This document shows, one piece after another, positions 7,254 to 14,245 of a stretch of 37,358 nucleotides of DNA (positions are counted from its first letter, which is position 1; each line of letters begins with the position of its first letter). The stretch is from Candidatus Woesearchaeota archaeon. GTDB taxonomy: Archaea; Nanobdellota; Nanobdellia; Woesearchaeales; GW2011-AR4. The stretch is taken from positions 1-37,358 of the forward strand of contig JAGVYA010000005.1 of assembly GCA_018303505.1 (NCBI GenBank), read 5' to 3'. A program made the position numbers and the translations under genes. The notes under the pieces are model-generated. The model did no database searches. It saw only the letters and a program-made list of their open reading frames with translations, and was not told the origin of the DNA.

Positions 7254-8026
7254 TGCACAGGGAACTTAGAAGCCACATAATAAGCCTGTTGAATGCTGGC
7301 ACAAGGCTTGATGGAAGAAAACTAATAGAATACAGAAAGCCAATAGGAGTAGAGCACAATGTTATAAAGACTGCAGAGGGCTCTGCAAGAGTAAAAATAG
7401 GCGAGACAGAAGTAATTGTCGGAATTAAAATGAATGTGGGTGAGCCATATCCCGATACCCCAAATGAGGGAACAATAATTGTTGGAGCTGAATTAATTCC
7501 ATTGTCTAATCCTGAATTTGAGCTTGGGCCTCCTGGGATACAGGCAATAGAGCTTGCAAGAGTTGTTGACAGGGGCATAAGAGAAAGCAAAGCCCTTGAT
7601 TTCAAAAAGCTGTGCATAGAAAAAGGCGAGAAAGTATGGACAGTTATCATTGACATATGCCCATTGAATGATGCAGGCAACTTGTTTGATGCCTCTTCAC
7701 TTGCTGCATTAGCAGCTCTGAAGGATACAAAGTACCCAAGCTTTGACGGCGAAAAGGTTGATTACAAGCAGAAAACTGACAAAAAGCTGCAATTGGAAAA
7801 GATGCCAATTGCCGTTACTGTGATAAAAATAGGCGATAAATTCATTATTGATCCTGATACAGAAGAGGAGAAGGCAATTGACACAAGGCTTACTGTTTCA
7901 TCAATTGAAGACGGCACTTTATGCGCTTTGCAAAAAGGAGGGGATTTTCCACTGACAATGCAGGACATTGACAAGATGCTTGATATTGGGATTGAGAAGG
8001 CAAAGGAATTAAGGAAGCATTTGTGA
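7253..8026 (+). CDS. rrp42: Exosome ring subunit Rrp42
   Basis: A 257-residue RNase PH-fold protein starting MHRELRSHIISLLNAG-TRLDGRK, typical of Rrp42. It lacks the GSRRS phosphate-binding signature and carries the inactive-subunit segment NPEFELGPPGIQAIELARVVDRGIRES. Rrp42 completes the ring and shapes the Rrp41 active site and RNA path. The genes that follow rrp42 in many archaea (rpl37ae, rpoP, Brix-domain, prefoldin beta) are absent here. Confidence 0.95.
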   Translation: MHRELRSHIISLLNAGTRLDGRKLIEYRKPIGVEHNVIKTAEGSARVKIGETEVIVGIKMNVGEPYPDTPNEGTIIVGAELIPLSNPEFELGPPGIQAIELARVVDRGIRESKALDFKKLCIEKGEKVWTVIIDICPLNDAGNLFDASSLAALAALKDTKYPSFDGEKVDYKQKTDKKLQLEKMPIAVTVIKIGDKFIIDPDTEEEKAIDTRLTVSSIEDGTLCALQKGGDFPLTMQDIDKMLDIGIEKAKELRKHL

Positions 8027-8094
8027 GATTTTTATTCTTATTTATTTTGGGGTAAAGTCAATTTAGGTGTGTTGTGACAACTTACAAAATTTTA

Positions 8095-8222
8095 AATCCG
8101 CCTTCGGCAATAATTAGTAAATGCTCCACATTTATCGGGTATTCATTGAATCATTTCGAGGCGAAAATTCAATGGTGGGAGAATTTTCGCCGAGTGTAAA
8201 ATTTGTCGCGAAGCGACGGATT
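8095..8222. repeat. Palindromic element, copy B
   Basis: It starts AATCCG with tip GCCTTCGGC, and ends with tip GTCGC-GAA-GCGAC and CGGATT. The right arm is intact: GGCGAAAATTC, a loop with ATGGTGGGA, then GAATTTTCGCC. The left stem-loop has decayed. It fills most of the 8027-8295 gap, which has no gene. A TATA-like TTTTTATAG at 8265-8273 lies between it and the next start codon. Confidence 0.8.
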
Positions 8223-8295
8223 TGTTTTCCCACTTAACTTGAAATTGCCTTATTTTGGATATATTTTTATAGTGTTGTAGTTTATTTAGCCTAAA

Positions 8296-8622
8296 ATGGA
8301 AGATAGTAAATTAATTCAAAGAATTGAAGAGTTGGGGGCTCTAAGACAGCGTATAGTGAGAGAGCTAGAAAGTTTGCTTGGCGGTGGCTTTAAAGTGAAA
8401 GATTATGAACATATAACTATCGAAGTGCAAAGGGGTAATTCTACAGTTCCGTTTGCCGCAGTTCTTCCACCTGAAATTGGTGGTGTAGCCATACGTGTTG
8501 TTGAACTGGACGCAATTCTTAATGCAACGGGGATTGAATTTGTAGAATATAGGTCAAAATACAGGCAAATTGCTGAGCGACTGCAATCTTTATGTATTGG
8601 GAATGTAGTTTATAATCATTAA
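8296..8622 (+). CDS. Unknown 108-residue protein
   Basis: The family is not recognised. The N-terminal third is a charged helix (IQRIEELGALRQRIVRELESLL) that could form a coiled coil; the rest is mixed alpha/beta with a Pro-Pro turn (AVLPPEIGGVAIRVVELDAIL). No membrane segment or signal peptide. The start is placed about 26 bases after a TATA-like box, fitting a leaderless mRNA. The DUF357 gene starts 5 bases after its stop, so the two are probably co-transcribed. Confidence 0.7.
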   Translation: MEDSKLIQRIEELGALRQRIVRELESLLGGGFKVKDYEHITIEVQRGNSTVPFAAVLPPEIGGVAIRVVELDAILNATGIEFVEYRSKYRQIAERLQSLCIGNVVYNH

Positions 8623-8627
8623 TTCAA

Positions 8628-8900
8628 ATGCAATCCCTTAACCAAAAACTTCAAAAATACTTTGAATTAACTTCCAAAGGATTAAAGAAAGTAAAAATTG
8701 TCGAAAAGCACAGAAAGGAAGCAGAGGATTTTCTTGATTTAGCGCAAAGATATTTTGATGATGCAAAATACTTTGAGAAGAAAGGCGACTTAGTAAATGC
8801 CTATGGAGCTGTTGTTTATTCACATGCTTTTCTTGATGCAGGAGCAAGGCTTGGATTTTTTGATGTTGGAAAATACAATGAATTGTTTATGGTTGATTAA
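8628..8900 (+). CDS. DUF357 family protein
   Basis: A 90-residue, all-helical protein. The segment AQRYFDDAKYFEKKGDLVNAYGAVVYSHAFLDAGARLGFFDV matches the DUF357 signature, an archaeal family with a helical-hairpin arrangement reminiscent of HEPN-type proteins. Function is unknown in the literature I know. It follows an unknown gene with a 5-base gap and converges with the membrane-protein gene on the other strand, whose stop lies 4 bases beyond. Confidence 0.85.
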   Translation: MQSLNQKLQKYFELTSKGLKKVKIVEKHRKEAEDFLDLAQRYFDDAKYFEKKGDLVNAYGAVVYSHAFLDAGARLGFFDVGKYNELFMVD

Positions 8901-8904
8901 AATA

Positions 8905-9174
8905 TTATTTTTTATTGAGGTATTTCAGCCAAAATTCTTTGAAAAAAGGCAGTGTCAACGTTGAAAGCATAAATGCAACTGCAGGCACAATCGCATTCAG
9001 CCAAGGTTGGGTGATTTTAATTGCTTGAAGGTAAAATCCGATAGCAAGGTAAGTAAAAAGCATCAATAAAACCCTTCTCGTGATGCTTACTTCCCAAGCC
9101 TTCTCTGATTCAACCTTTTTGTTTCTTTCTTCTATTTGCTTTACTCTTCTTTCTAAACCCTTTGCATTTATCAT
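8905..9174 (-). CDS. Small two-helix membrane protein
   Basis: An 89-residue protein. It has a charged N-terminal helix (KGLERRVKQIEERNKKVESEKAWE), then two hydrophobic segments (about residues 33-52 and 60-78) with a Pro-Trp-Leu-Asn-Ala turn between them. I recall similar short proteins in DPANN and candidate-phylum genomes, but no function. It is downstream of the four-helix membrane protein gene with a 4-base gap, so the pair is probably one operon. Confidence 0.78.
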   Translation of the reverse strand: MINAKGLERRVKQIEERNKKVESEKAWEVSITRRVLLMLFTYLAIGFYLQAIKITQPWLNAIVPAVAFMLSTLTLPFFKEFWLKYLNKK

Positions 9175-9178
9175 TTGC

Positions 9179-9574
9179 TCACATCCAAAATGGAATTGTC
9201 AAAAGCCATATAGCATTGCTGACTACAAGGAATATACCTATTCCAGCTATGATTGATTCGTTCTGCAAGTACGGAACTAAGATTGGTGTTATGTAAGGAA
9301 TATTCCAGCCTGTGAAATGCGATATAAAAGCAAGCGATATCACTAAATCTATTAAATTATGCAGTATTGACAGCATAATCAACCCAAAATGCGTTGTCAA
9401 GTCCCTAAACTCATTGATTATGTCCAAAAATATAAAAATTATTAATGCAGCAAAAGCAATCACATATACAAAGTCATTTAACTTTAAGGAGAAAAACCTT
9501 CCAGTCAATCCCAGAAGCAAAAGCCCGCATACAATGCCAATGATTGCATCTTCTGCTTCAAAAGCAAGTTTCAT
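9179..9574 (-). CDS. Four-helix membrane protein of unknown function
   Basis: A 131-residue, very hydrophobic protein with about four membrane segments (near residues 10-27, 33-52, 63-85 and 105-128). I see no catalytic motif or transporter signature. It is the first gene of a two-gene minus-strand operon. Its 5' side faces the divergent gene at 9749, with AT-rich promoter DNA between them. Confidence 0.75.
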   Translation of the reverse strand: MKLAFEAEDAIIGIVCGLLLLGLTGRFFSLKLNDFVYVIAFAALIIFIFLDIINEFRDLTTHFGLIMLSILHNLIDLVISLAFISHFTGWNIPYITPILVPYLQNESIIAGIGIFLVVSNAIWLLTIPFWM

Positions 9575-9718
9575 GAAAATAGATCAATATAATATGTTTA
9601 TAAATATTACTCAAAAAATTTTGATATTCTTGTTTTGGGAAATCTATAAAGAGAAAATTATGTTCCGATAATTTTGTTTAGATTTAAATAGTAATTTTTA
9701 AGTAGTTACAAAGATAAG

Positions 9719-9726
9719 TTTTATAA
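9719..9726 (+). promoter_or_regulatory. TATA-like box for a leaderless start
   Basis: TTTATAAA lies about 26 bases upstream of the ATG at 9749. This is the spacing expected when the transcript begins at the start codon. It decides between the upstream TTG (9728) and ATG 9749. Confidence 0.5.
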
Positions 9727-9748
9727 ATTGCCATTAGATACTTGGCTT

Positions 9749-10398
9749 ATGACTATAGATGATGCTGTAACTCAATGTGGAGCTACCCCCTATGTACATT
9801 CCTCTGGAAGAAAGAGGGTGTATGTTGTCTCTTCCTTACACTATGTGCTTGATGAAGAAGAGAACAGAAGGGAGAGAACAGAAGATGTACTTGAAGTGAG
9901 GCTCCAATTGATTGAAGCGCTTGCAACAACAATTAGGAGAGGCTCATATTTTTCTGATGGTTTTTACAAACACTTATCAGATTTCCTTAATAGCATTTTG
10001 GAAACTACACAATTATCGCGCATAAGGAATTTTAACAAAAAATCATACGAGGAAGGTGGTGAAGGATTTGCGATGTACGATATGGGTAAAGTAGTTGAAT
10101 TGTTCAAACGTTTGAGAAAAAGAAATTGCATGTTTAGATTTAAGCCGACAGAAAAGGAGGAAGATTTGCTATTTGGGGAACAAGGGACAATATATTATTT
10201 GTTGGATTAGCGCATGCACTTGAAACTCTTCCACAGTCTGGATTAGACTGGTATAGATTAAATGTGGTCTATATAGAGGACGTTAACGAAATTCATGTAG
10301 GTGGCACAATTCCAAAAAGGTTTCAGCAAAGTATAGGCAGATTAGCTCAGCAAACAAAGTCAGGAATAGTGATAACCAATTTAGTTGATTATGTCTAA
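9749..10398 (+). pseudogene. Unknown gene split by a one-base frameshift
   Basis: The first frame runs from ATG 9749 to TAG 10210. A second frame, shifted by -1, is open from 10144 to the TAA at 10398 and reads as good protein (FVGLAHALETLPQSGLDW to SGIVITNLVDYV) but has no start codon of its own. Joining them around 10150, near a run of four A residues, would give about 215 residues. The simplest reading is loss of one base, by mutation or assembly error. I do not recognise the family. The N-terminal part is helical and charged; the C-terminal part has strands that look like an alpha/beta core. Confidence 0.65.
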
Positions 10399-10422
10399 AA
10401 GACTGTAATTTAATTCGCACAA

Positions 10423-10824
10423 TTATTTCCTTCCAAAATAAAAGAACTTTTCAATGCTGACATCTTTTGGCTCGTAATCTCCATATCTTGGCCTTACAGG
10501 CTCTGCATTCTTTGCAGCTCCGCTTTGGAAGTTTTCATGCCTTTCATCTTCAGGCCTGCAGTCGATGATTTTGACTTCTTTTTTTGGTGCATGCGCCTCA
10601 ATGCGGCTTTCTTGCTCTGGCTCTACGAGTGTTCTTTGAACAGTCTTGCTCTGCTGCGGCTGGAACTGCAGCCTTGAAATCTGGCTTTTAAGGGAATTTA
10701 TTTCACCGGCTTGTGAGCAAGCAGTCTCTTTTAGGCTATTAATTTCCTGCTGAAGCTTTTTTGTTGCCATTTCTATGATTAATTCAAACCTCTTTTGAGT
10801 GAAAACATCAAATTGCTGCTCCAT
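10423..10824 (-). CDS. Coiled-coil protein downstream of ftsZ
   Basis: A 133-residue protein starting MEQQFDVFTQKRFELIIEM. ATG 10824 is chosen because AAGGATT lies 7 to 10 bases upstream; the longer frame starts with TTG. Residues about 15-52 form a heptad-like coiled coil (KKLQQEINSLKETACSQAGEINSLKSQISRL). The remainder is polar and probably disordered, ending in FFYFGRK. No enzymatic motif. It is the last gene of an ftsZ - repeat protein - coiled-coil series, but an element copy separates it from the others, so co-transcription is uncertain. Confidence 0.75.
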   Translation of the reverse strand: MEQQFDVFTQKRFELIIEMATKKLQQEINSLKETACSQAGEINSLKSQISRLQFQPQQSKTVQRTLVEPEQESRIEAHAPKKEVKIIDCRPEDERHENFQSGAAKNAEPVRPRYGDYEPKDVSIEKFFYFGRK

Positions 10825-10867
10825 TTTTATCAATCCTTTTTAATTGAATTTTTATTATTTATTCTTC

Positions 10868-11008
10868 AATCCGTCGCTATGCGACAATATTTACTGCTCG
10901 GTTTTGCTTTTCTACCATATCGCAAAACCTCGCCAATATATTGGCAATGCATTCCGCCCAATGCGAGGGCGGCTATCTTATTGTAATTTGCGAAGCAAAT
11001 TACGGATT
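10868..11008. repeat. Palindromic element, copy C
   Basis: It starts AATCCG with tip GTCGC-TAT-GCGAC and ends with a tip AATTTGC-GAA-GCAAATT and CGGATT. The left stem-loop is intact: GGTTTTGC, a loop with TTCTACCATA, then GCAAAACC. Read on the minus strand, the left arm is almost the same as the right half of copy A, including the linker GAGCAGTAAATATT. The right stem-loop differs (GCCCAATGCGAGGGC). It fills the gap between the coiled-coil and the repeat-protein genes. Confidence 0.8.
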
Positions 11009-11092
11009 GAATTTTTTATTTTGTGTTCTCAAATTGTTGATTTTGTTTCTTTATACTTGCCTCTAACTTAGTTTTAAATCAAATTAAAAAAT

Positions 11093-11845
11093 TTAATAAC
11101 TTGAGAGCTTGTTGCCAAAGTTCTCTCTTATAAATTGCACCATCATGTCATTGCCAGCCAGCTGATAGGTCTTTAATGCAGTTGCAAGCAAGCCTTCCCT
11201 TAAGCAGACATCTCCCAAAGAGCTTAATTTCTCTTTGTCATGAGCAAGCTCGTAAGCCTTTGCAGCATATCCTATTTGCCTCTCTTTAAGGCATTTGTCT
11301 CCAATTTCAGCTAGCTTATGCGGGCTATTTATTGCGCTGAATATCTCAATGGCGTAATCCCATTTGCCCTTTTGGAAGCATTCATCTCCTACTTTTATCA
11401 AGCTTTCAGCATCGTTACAGAGTCTAAATGCCCTTATAGCATCAGCAAAATGCCCATTCTCCAGGCATTTCTTTCCAATCTTTAATAGGTTATCATTGGA
11501 GTCTGCAAGCCTGTAAGTGTCAATTGCATTGGTGAATAATCCCACTTCCTCATAATGCTCCCCTACTTCCACTAAGCGCTGCCTGTTTCCAGCAAGGATA
11601 AAAGCCTTGACAGAATCGTTCATGTTGCCTCTTCTTATGTACTCTTCGCCTAAGGCATTAAGAAGCTTTGATCTTGTTGCTTCATCAAACATTGAAAGGT
11701 TGACATTATCAATACCTTTCTCAAGAAGAACAGGAACAATTCTTTTGAAGTTCTCTATATCTTGTGAATGGCTCATGAATTTCTCATTAGAATCTGCTAT
11801 CTCAGACACCATTTTCCTTACTATTTTATCTTCATCAACTGACAT
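11093..11845 (-). CDS. TPR-like helical repeat protein
   Basis: A 250-residue protein built from roughly six repeats of about 30 residues of the type 'GDKCLKERQIGYAAKAYELA', each a helix pair with Gly, Ala and Tyr at spaced positions. This is a tetratricopeptide-like solenoid and probably a protein-protein scaffold. No signal peptide. It lies 53 bases downstream of ftsZ on the same strand with a GGTGATTA ribosome-binding site, so it may be co-expressed with the division protein. A role in division is inferred from position only. Confidence 0.85.
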   Translation of the reverse strand: MSVDEDKIVRKMVSEIADSNEKFMSHSQDIENFKRIVPVLLEKGIDNVNLSMFDEATRSKLLNALGEEYIRRGNMNDSVKAFILAGNRQRLVEVGEHYEEVGLFTNAIDTYRLADSNDNLLKIGKKCLENGHFADAIRAFRLCNDAESLIKVGDECFQKGKWDYAIEIFSAINSPHKLAEIGDKCLKERQIGYAAKAYELAHDKEKLSSLGDVCLREGLLATALKTYQLAGNDMMVQFIRENFGNKLSSY

Positions 11846-11898
11846 TTGTAATCACCTTTTTCCCAACATTAAATAATTAAAATTAAAATAAAAAAAAT

Positions 11899-12978
11899 CT
11901 AATCCGTAAAGTAATCAATTCCCAGCTCGTCGCTGAATCTCTTGGCTTCAATCACTCTTGTTTTTTTGTCTGCCTTGCCAAGTATCCACGGCGAATTGAC
12001 TCCGGTTATTATTGTCATAACAGCTAGCTTGCCTTTCATCTGCTCAGAGACTCTTGCTCCCCAGATGACATTAGCATCTTGGTCAAGGCTCTCTGTAACT
12101 AGCTCGCCAATTCTGTTTACTTCATCAAGAGTCATGTCAGGTCCCCCTTCAACATGGATTAAAGCGCCAGTTGCGCCTTTGTAGCTTATTTCCAACAATG
12201 GGTTGCTTAAAGCTCCTTTTACAGCTTCTTCCACTCTATTTGTTGTATCAGAAACGCCAACACCAATTGCTGCTACACCGCCATCTTGCATGATTGCCTT
12301 TACATCAGCATAGTCCAAGTTGACCAATGATGGAACTGCTATTGTCTCTACAATGCCCCTTATCATTGTTGATACCAATTCATTTGCAACTGCAAATGCT
12401 TGCTGTACTGGCAAGTTGCCTGCAATGTTAACTAGCCTGTTGTTGTCAATCACAATAACTGTGTCACTAGTTTGCCTAAGCTGCTGCAATCCAAATTCTG
12501 CCTTGTCAATCCTTGCTCTTTCAATCTTAAATGGCATTGTTACTGTTCCAATTACAATAGCTCCTGAATCTTTTGCAACTTGCGCAACAACTGGGGCTGC
12601 TCCTGTTCCGGTTCCCCCTCCCATTCCAGCGCATATGAAGACCATGTCAGAGCCTTTTAGAACTTCCTTGATTTCTTGTATGTTTTCCTGAGCAGCCTTG
12701 CTTCCTTTGTCAGGAAAGCCGCCGCATCCTAAGCCTCTTGTCAGCTCTCTTCCAATTAAAAACCTCTTGTCAGCTTCTGTAATCTCCAAATGCTGCTTGT
12801 CAGTGTTGCAAGCAAGAATCTCAGCGCCTCTTATTCCCTTTCTGTAAAGCCAGCTAACCATATTGCTGCCAGCTCCGCCACAGCCAATAACCTTAATATT
12901 AGCATGGCCAACTTGCAAATCATCGTTTTGTGCCACTTGTTGTTTTAGTGCACTTTCAATAACAAAATCCATTGCCAT
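11899..12978 (-). CDS. ftsZ: Cell division protein FtsZ
   Basis: A 359-residue tubulin-fold GTPase. The nucleotide-binding signature [14 protein letters not shown] is present, with the N-terminal [10 protein letters not shown] and the T7-loop region around [14 protein letters not shown] 12978 is preferred over a GTG at 12987 because GAGGTG lies just before it. The protein ends soon after the core (IDYFTD) and has only a short C-terminal tail. FtsZ polymerises into the division ring. Archaea have FtsZ1 and FtsZ2; I cannot assign the type. The promoter region upstream contains a 14-bp palindrome. Confidence 0.97.
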   Translation of the reverse strand: MAMDFVIESALKQQVAQNDDLQVGHANIKVIGCGGAGSNMVSWLYRKGIRGAEILACNTDKQHLEITEADKRFLIGRELTRGLGCGGFPDKGSKAAQENIQEIKEVLKGSDMVFICAGMGGGTGTGAAPVVAQVAKDSGAIVIGTVTMPFKIERARIDKAEFGLQQLRQTSDTVIVIDNNRLVNIAGNLPVQQAFAVANELVSTMIRGIVETIAVPSLVNLDYADVKAIMQDGGVAAIGVGVSDTTNRVEEAVKGALSNPLLEISYKGATGALIHVEGGPDMTLDEVNRIGELVTESLDQDANVIWGARVSEQMKGKLAVMTIITGVNSPWILGKADKKTRVIEAKRFSDELGIDYFTD

Positions 12979-13078
12979 TCTTTTCACCTCAACTTAGACT
13001 TTTTTAAGTATATCAAGCCAATTTTTAAAATTGGGGGTAGTTCTAATATATGAACTAGTATATAAATATTACTATTTT

Positions 13079-13092
13079 GTATACTGGTATAC
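13079..13092. promoter_or_regulatory. Palindrome upstream of ftsZ
   Basis: GTATAC-TG-GTATAC is a near-perfect palindrome about 100 bases upstream of the ftsZ start. AGTATATAAATA at 13057-13068 is a TATA-like run. It could be an operator for ftsZ or part of a promoter for either direction. The 12979-13192 spacer has no gene. Confidence 0.35.
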
Positions 13093-13192
13093 TATCCATT
13101 TTTAAGCAAAAAGTTAATTTTCTTCTATATCGAAAATAATAAAGTTATTTAAAAATGAAGATTATTTCATTAGAAAGTGGTAAATTTTCACG

Positions 13193-13570
13193 TCAAGGCT
13201 CAACTCTTTTTATCTCCAAATTGTCAAAATCTTTGTCGTAGGAAACAATTTCAAAGCAATTATAAAGGAGAGCTGTAACGTAATGAACCATGTCAAATGC
13301 GTCAAGGTTATATTTTTCTATGCGCTTAAAGCTATCAAATAATAAGTTTTTGTCTAACTGCACTATAACGCCATTGCCTTTAAATAAGGATTTGATGCAA
13401 CTGGCGGCATAAGATTTGTTATCTTTAATTATAGATAGTGCATGTTGAGCTTCTACTAAGCAAAGCGTGTTTGTTACAAATTCTTCGCTCAAAATATTCC
13501 TACATCTCTCTTTATCTACGTTATTGAAGAAAGCCTTGACAATAACATTAGCGTCTATAAAAGTTGTCAT
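13193..13570 (-). CDS. PIN-domain toxin (VapC-like)
   Basis: A 125-residue PIN-fold protein with all expected acidic positions: D6 (FIDANVI), E40 (LVEAQHAL), D93 (DAFDMVHYV) and D112/D114 (VSYDKDFD). It should be an Mg-dependent ribonuclease. Its start overlaps the antitoxin stop by 4 bases (ATGA), which indicates translational coupling. It is a complete toxin with no missing catalytic residue. Confidence 0.9.
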   Translation of the reverse strand: MTTFIDANVIVKAFFNNVDKERCRNILSEEFVTNTLCLVEAQHALSIIKDNKSYAASCIKSLFKGNGVIVQLDKNLLFDSFKRIEKYNLDAFDMVHYVTALLYNCFEIVSYDKDFDNLEIKRVEP

Positions 13571-13803
13571 CTTTTTAACCCCAGATCATGGGTTAAATCA
13601 ATTATTTCTTTAGTCGTATATTTTTTCTTTTCTTTTATCTTATCCCCTTTTTTAAACATTTCTTCCATTGATGGTATATTTTCACTTTCCAGTACCCTTT
13701 TAATTACAGAGTCGTAACTCTCTCTAGGATATGTTTTCTTTTCTTCCAATCTTTTCTTAGTTTCCTCATGAAGTTGTATGCTCGTCAGTTTCAATTTAAT
13801 CAC
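13567..13803 (-). CDS. VapB-like antitoxin
   Basis: A 78-residue protein. The N-terminus (LKLTSIQLHEETKKRLEEKK) and YDSVIKRVLE match the short archaeal antitoxin type with a swapped-hairpin or ribbon-helix-helix DNA-binding part. The Lys-rich tail would bind the toxin. It is first in the operon. A CACCTCACT block (GAGGTG on the minus strand) just upstream is the ribosome-binding site, and a perfect 18-bp palindrome follows. Confidence 0.83.
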   Translation of the reverse strand: MIKLKLTSIQLHEETKKRLEEKKTYPRESYDSVIKRVLESENIPSMEEMFKKGDKIKEKKKYTTKEIIDLTHDLGLKR

Positions 13804-13807
13804 CTCA

Positions 13808-13825
13808 CTATAGGTTAACCTATAG
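13808..13825. promoter_or_regulatory. Perfect 18-bp palindrome, probable toxin-antitoxin operator
   Basis: CTATAGGTTAACCTATAG is identical on both strands. It lies between the antitoxin start (13803) and a TATA-like run (13841-13852, TATATATAAATA region), so it covers the expected transcription start. A further CTATAG half-site lies at 13830-13835. Binding by the antitoxin is inferred from the general logic of such operons. Confidence 0.65.
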
Positions 13826-13861
13826 ATAGCTATAGATACTTATATATAAATATTTCTATTT

Positions 13862-14200
13862 TCAATAATCAAATCTGGGGTCCATAGAATCCTTTATCAA
13901 ATCATTCTCGTCTTTGTATCTCTTGACTATCATTAATCTTGTTTTGCCGCAATAAGGGCATTTTACCGCCTTTGGCGAGCCCCTTTTAACCGAGAATTTA
14001 AAGCGGCAGCTTACGCAGATGAACTTTATTTCTTCGCCTTCTTCAGCCTTTTCCAAGCTTAATTTCTCCTTCTTCTCTATTTTTTGCTGCTTCTCAAGGC
14101 ATTCAACACAAATCAGCTTGTTGTTGGAATCATACTTGATATTGTCAAAATTGAATTCTCTTTTGCATCTAGAACATCTGTATAGTGAAGTTAAAGGCAT
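13862..14200 (-). CDS. Double zinc-ribbon protein
   Basis: A 112-residue protein with two zinc ribbons: CSRCKREF paired with CVECLEKQ (residues about 9-36), and CVSCRFKFS paired with CPYCGKTR (about 62-87), separated by a charged linker. The C-terminus is acidic. Such proteins often serve as RNA-, DNA- or protein-binding adaptors. It is 45 bases downstream of the MFS gene on the same strand. Specific function unknown. Confidence 0.85.
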   Translation of the reverse strand: MPLTSLYRCSRCKREFNFDNIKYDSNNKLICVECLEKQQKIEKKEKLSLEKAEEGEEIKFICVSCRFKFSVKRGSPKAVKCPYCGKTRLMIVKRYKDENDLIKDSMDPRFDY

Positions 14201-14245
14201 TTTTCATCTAAACAATATCTTTAATCTGGGACAATAAATATTTTT

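Noticed and set aside
9312-9671. Plus-strand frame opposite the four-helix membrane protein
   Set aside because: The minus strand shows a clear membrane protein with proper helices; the plus frame is its shadow.
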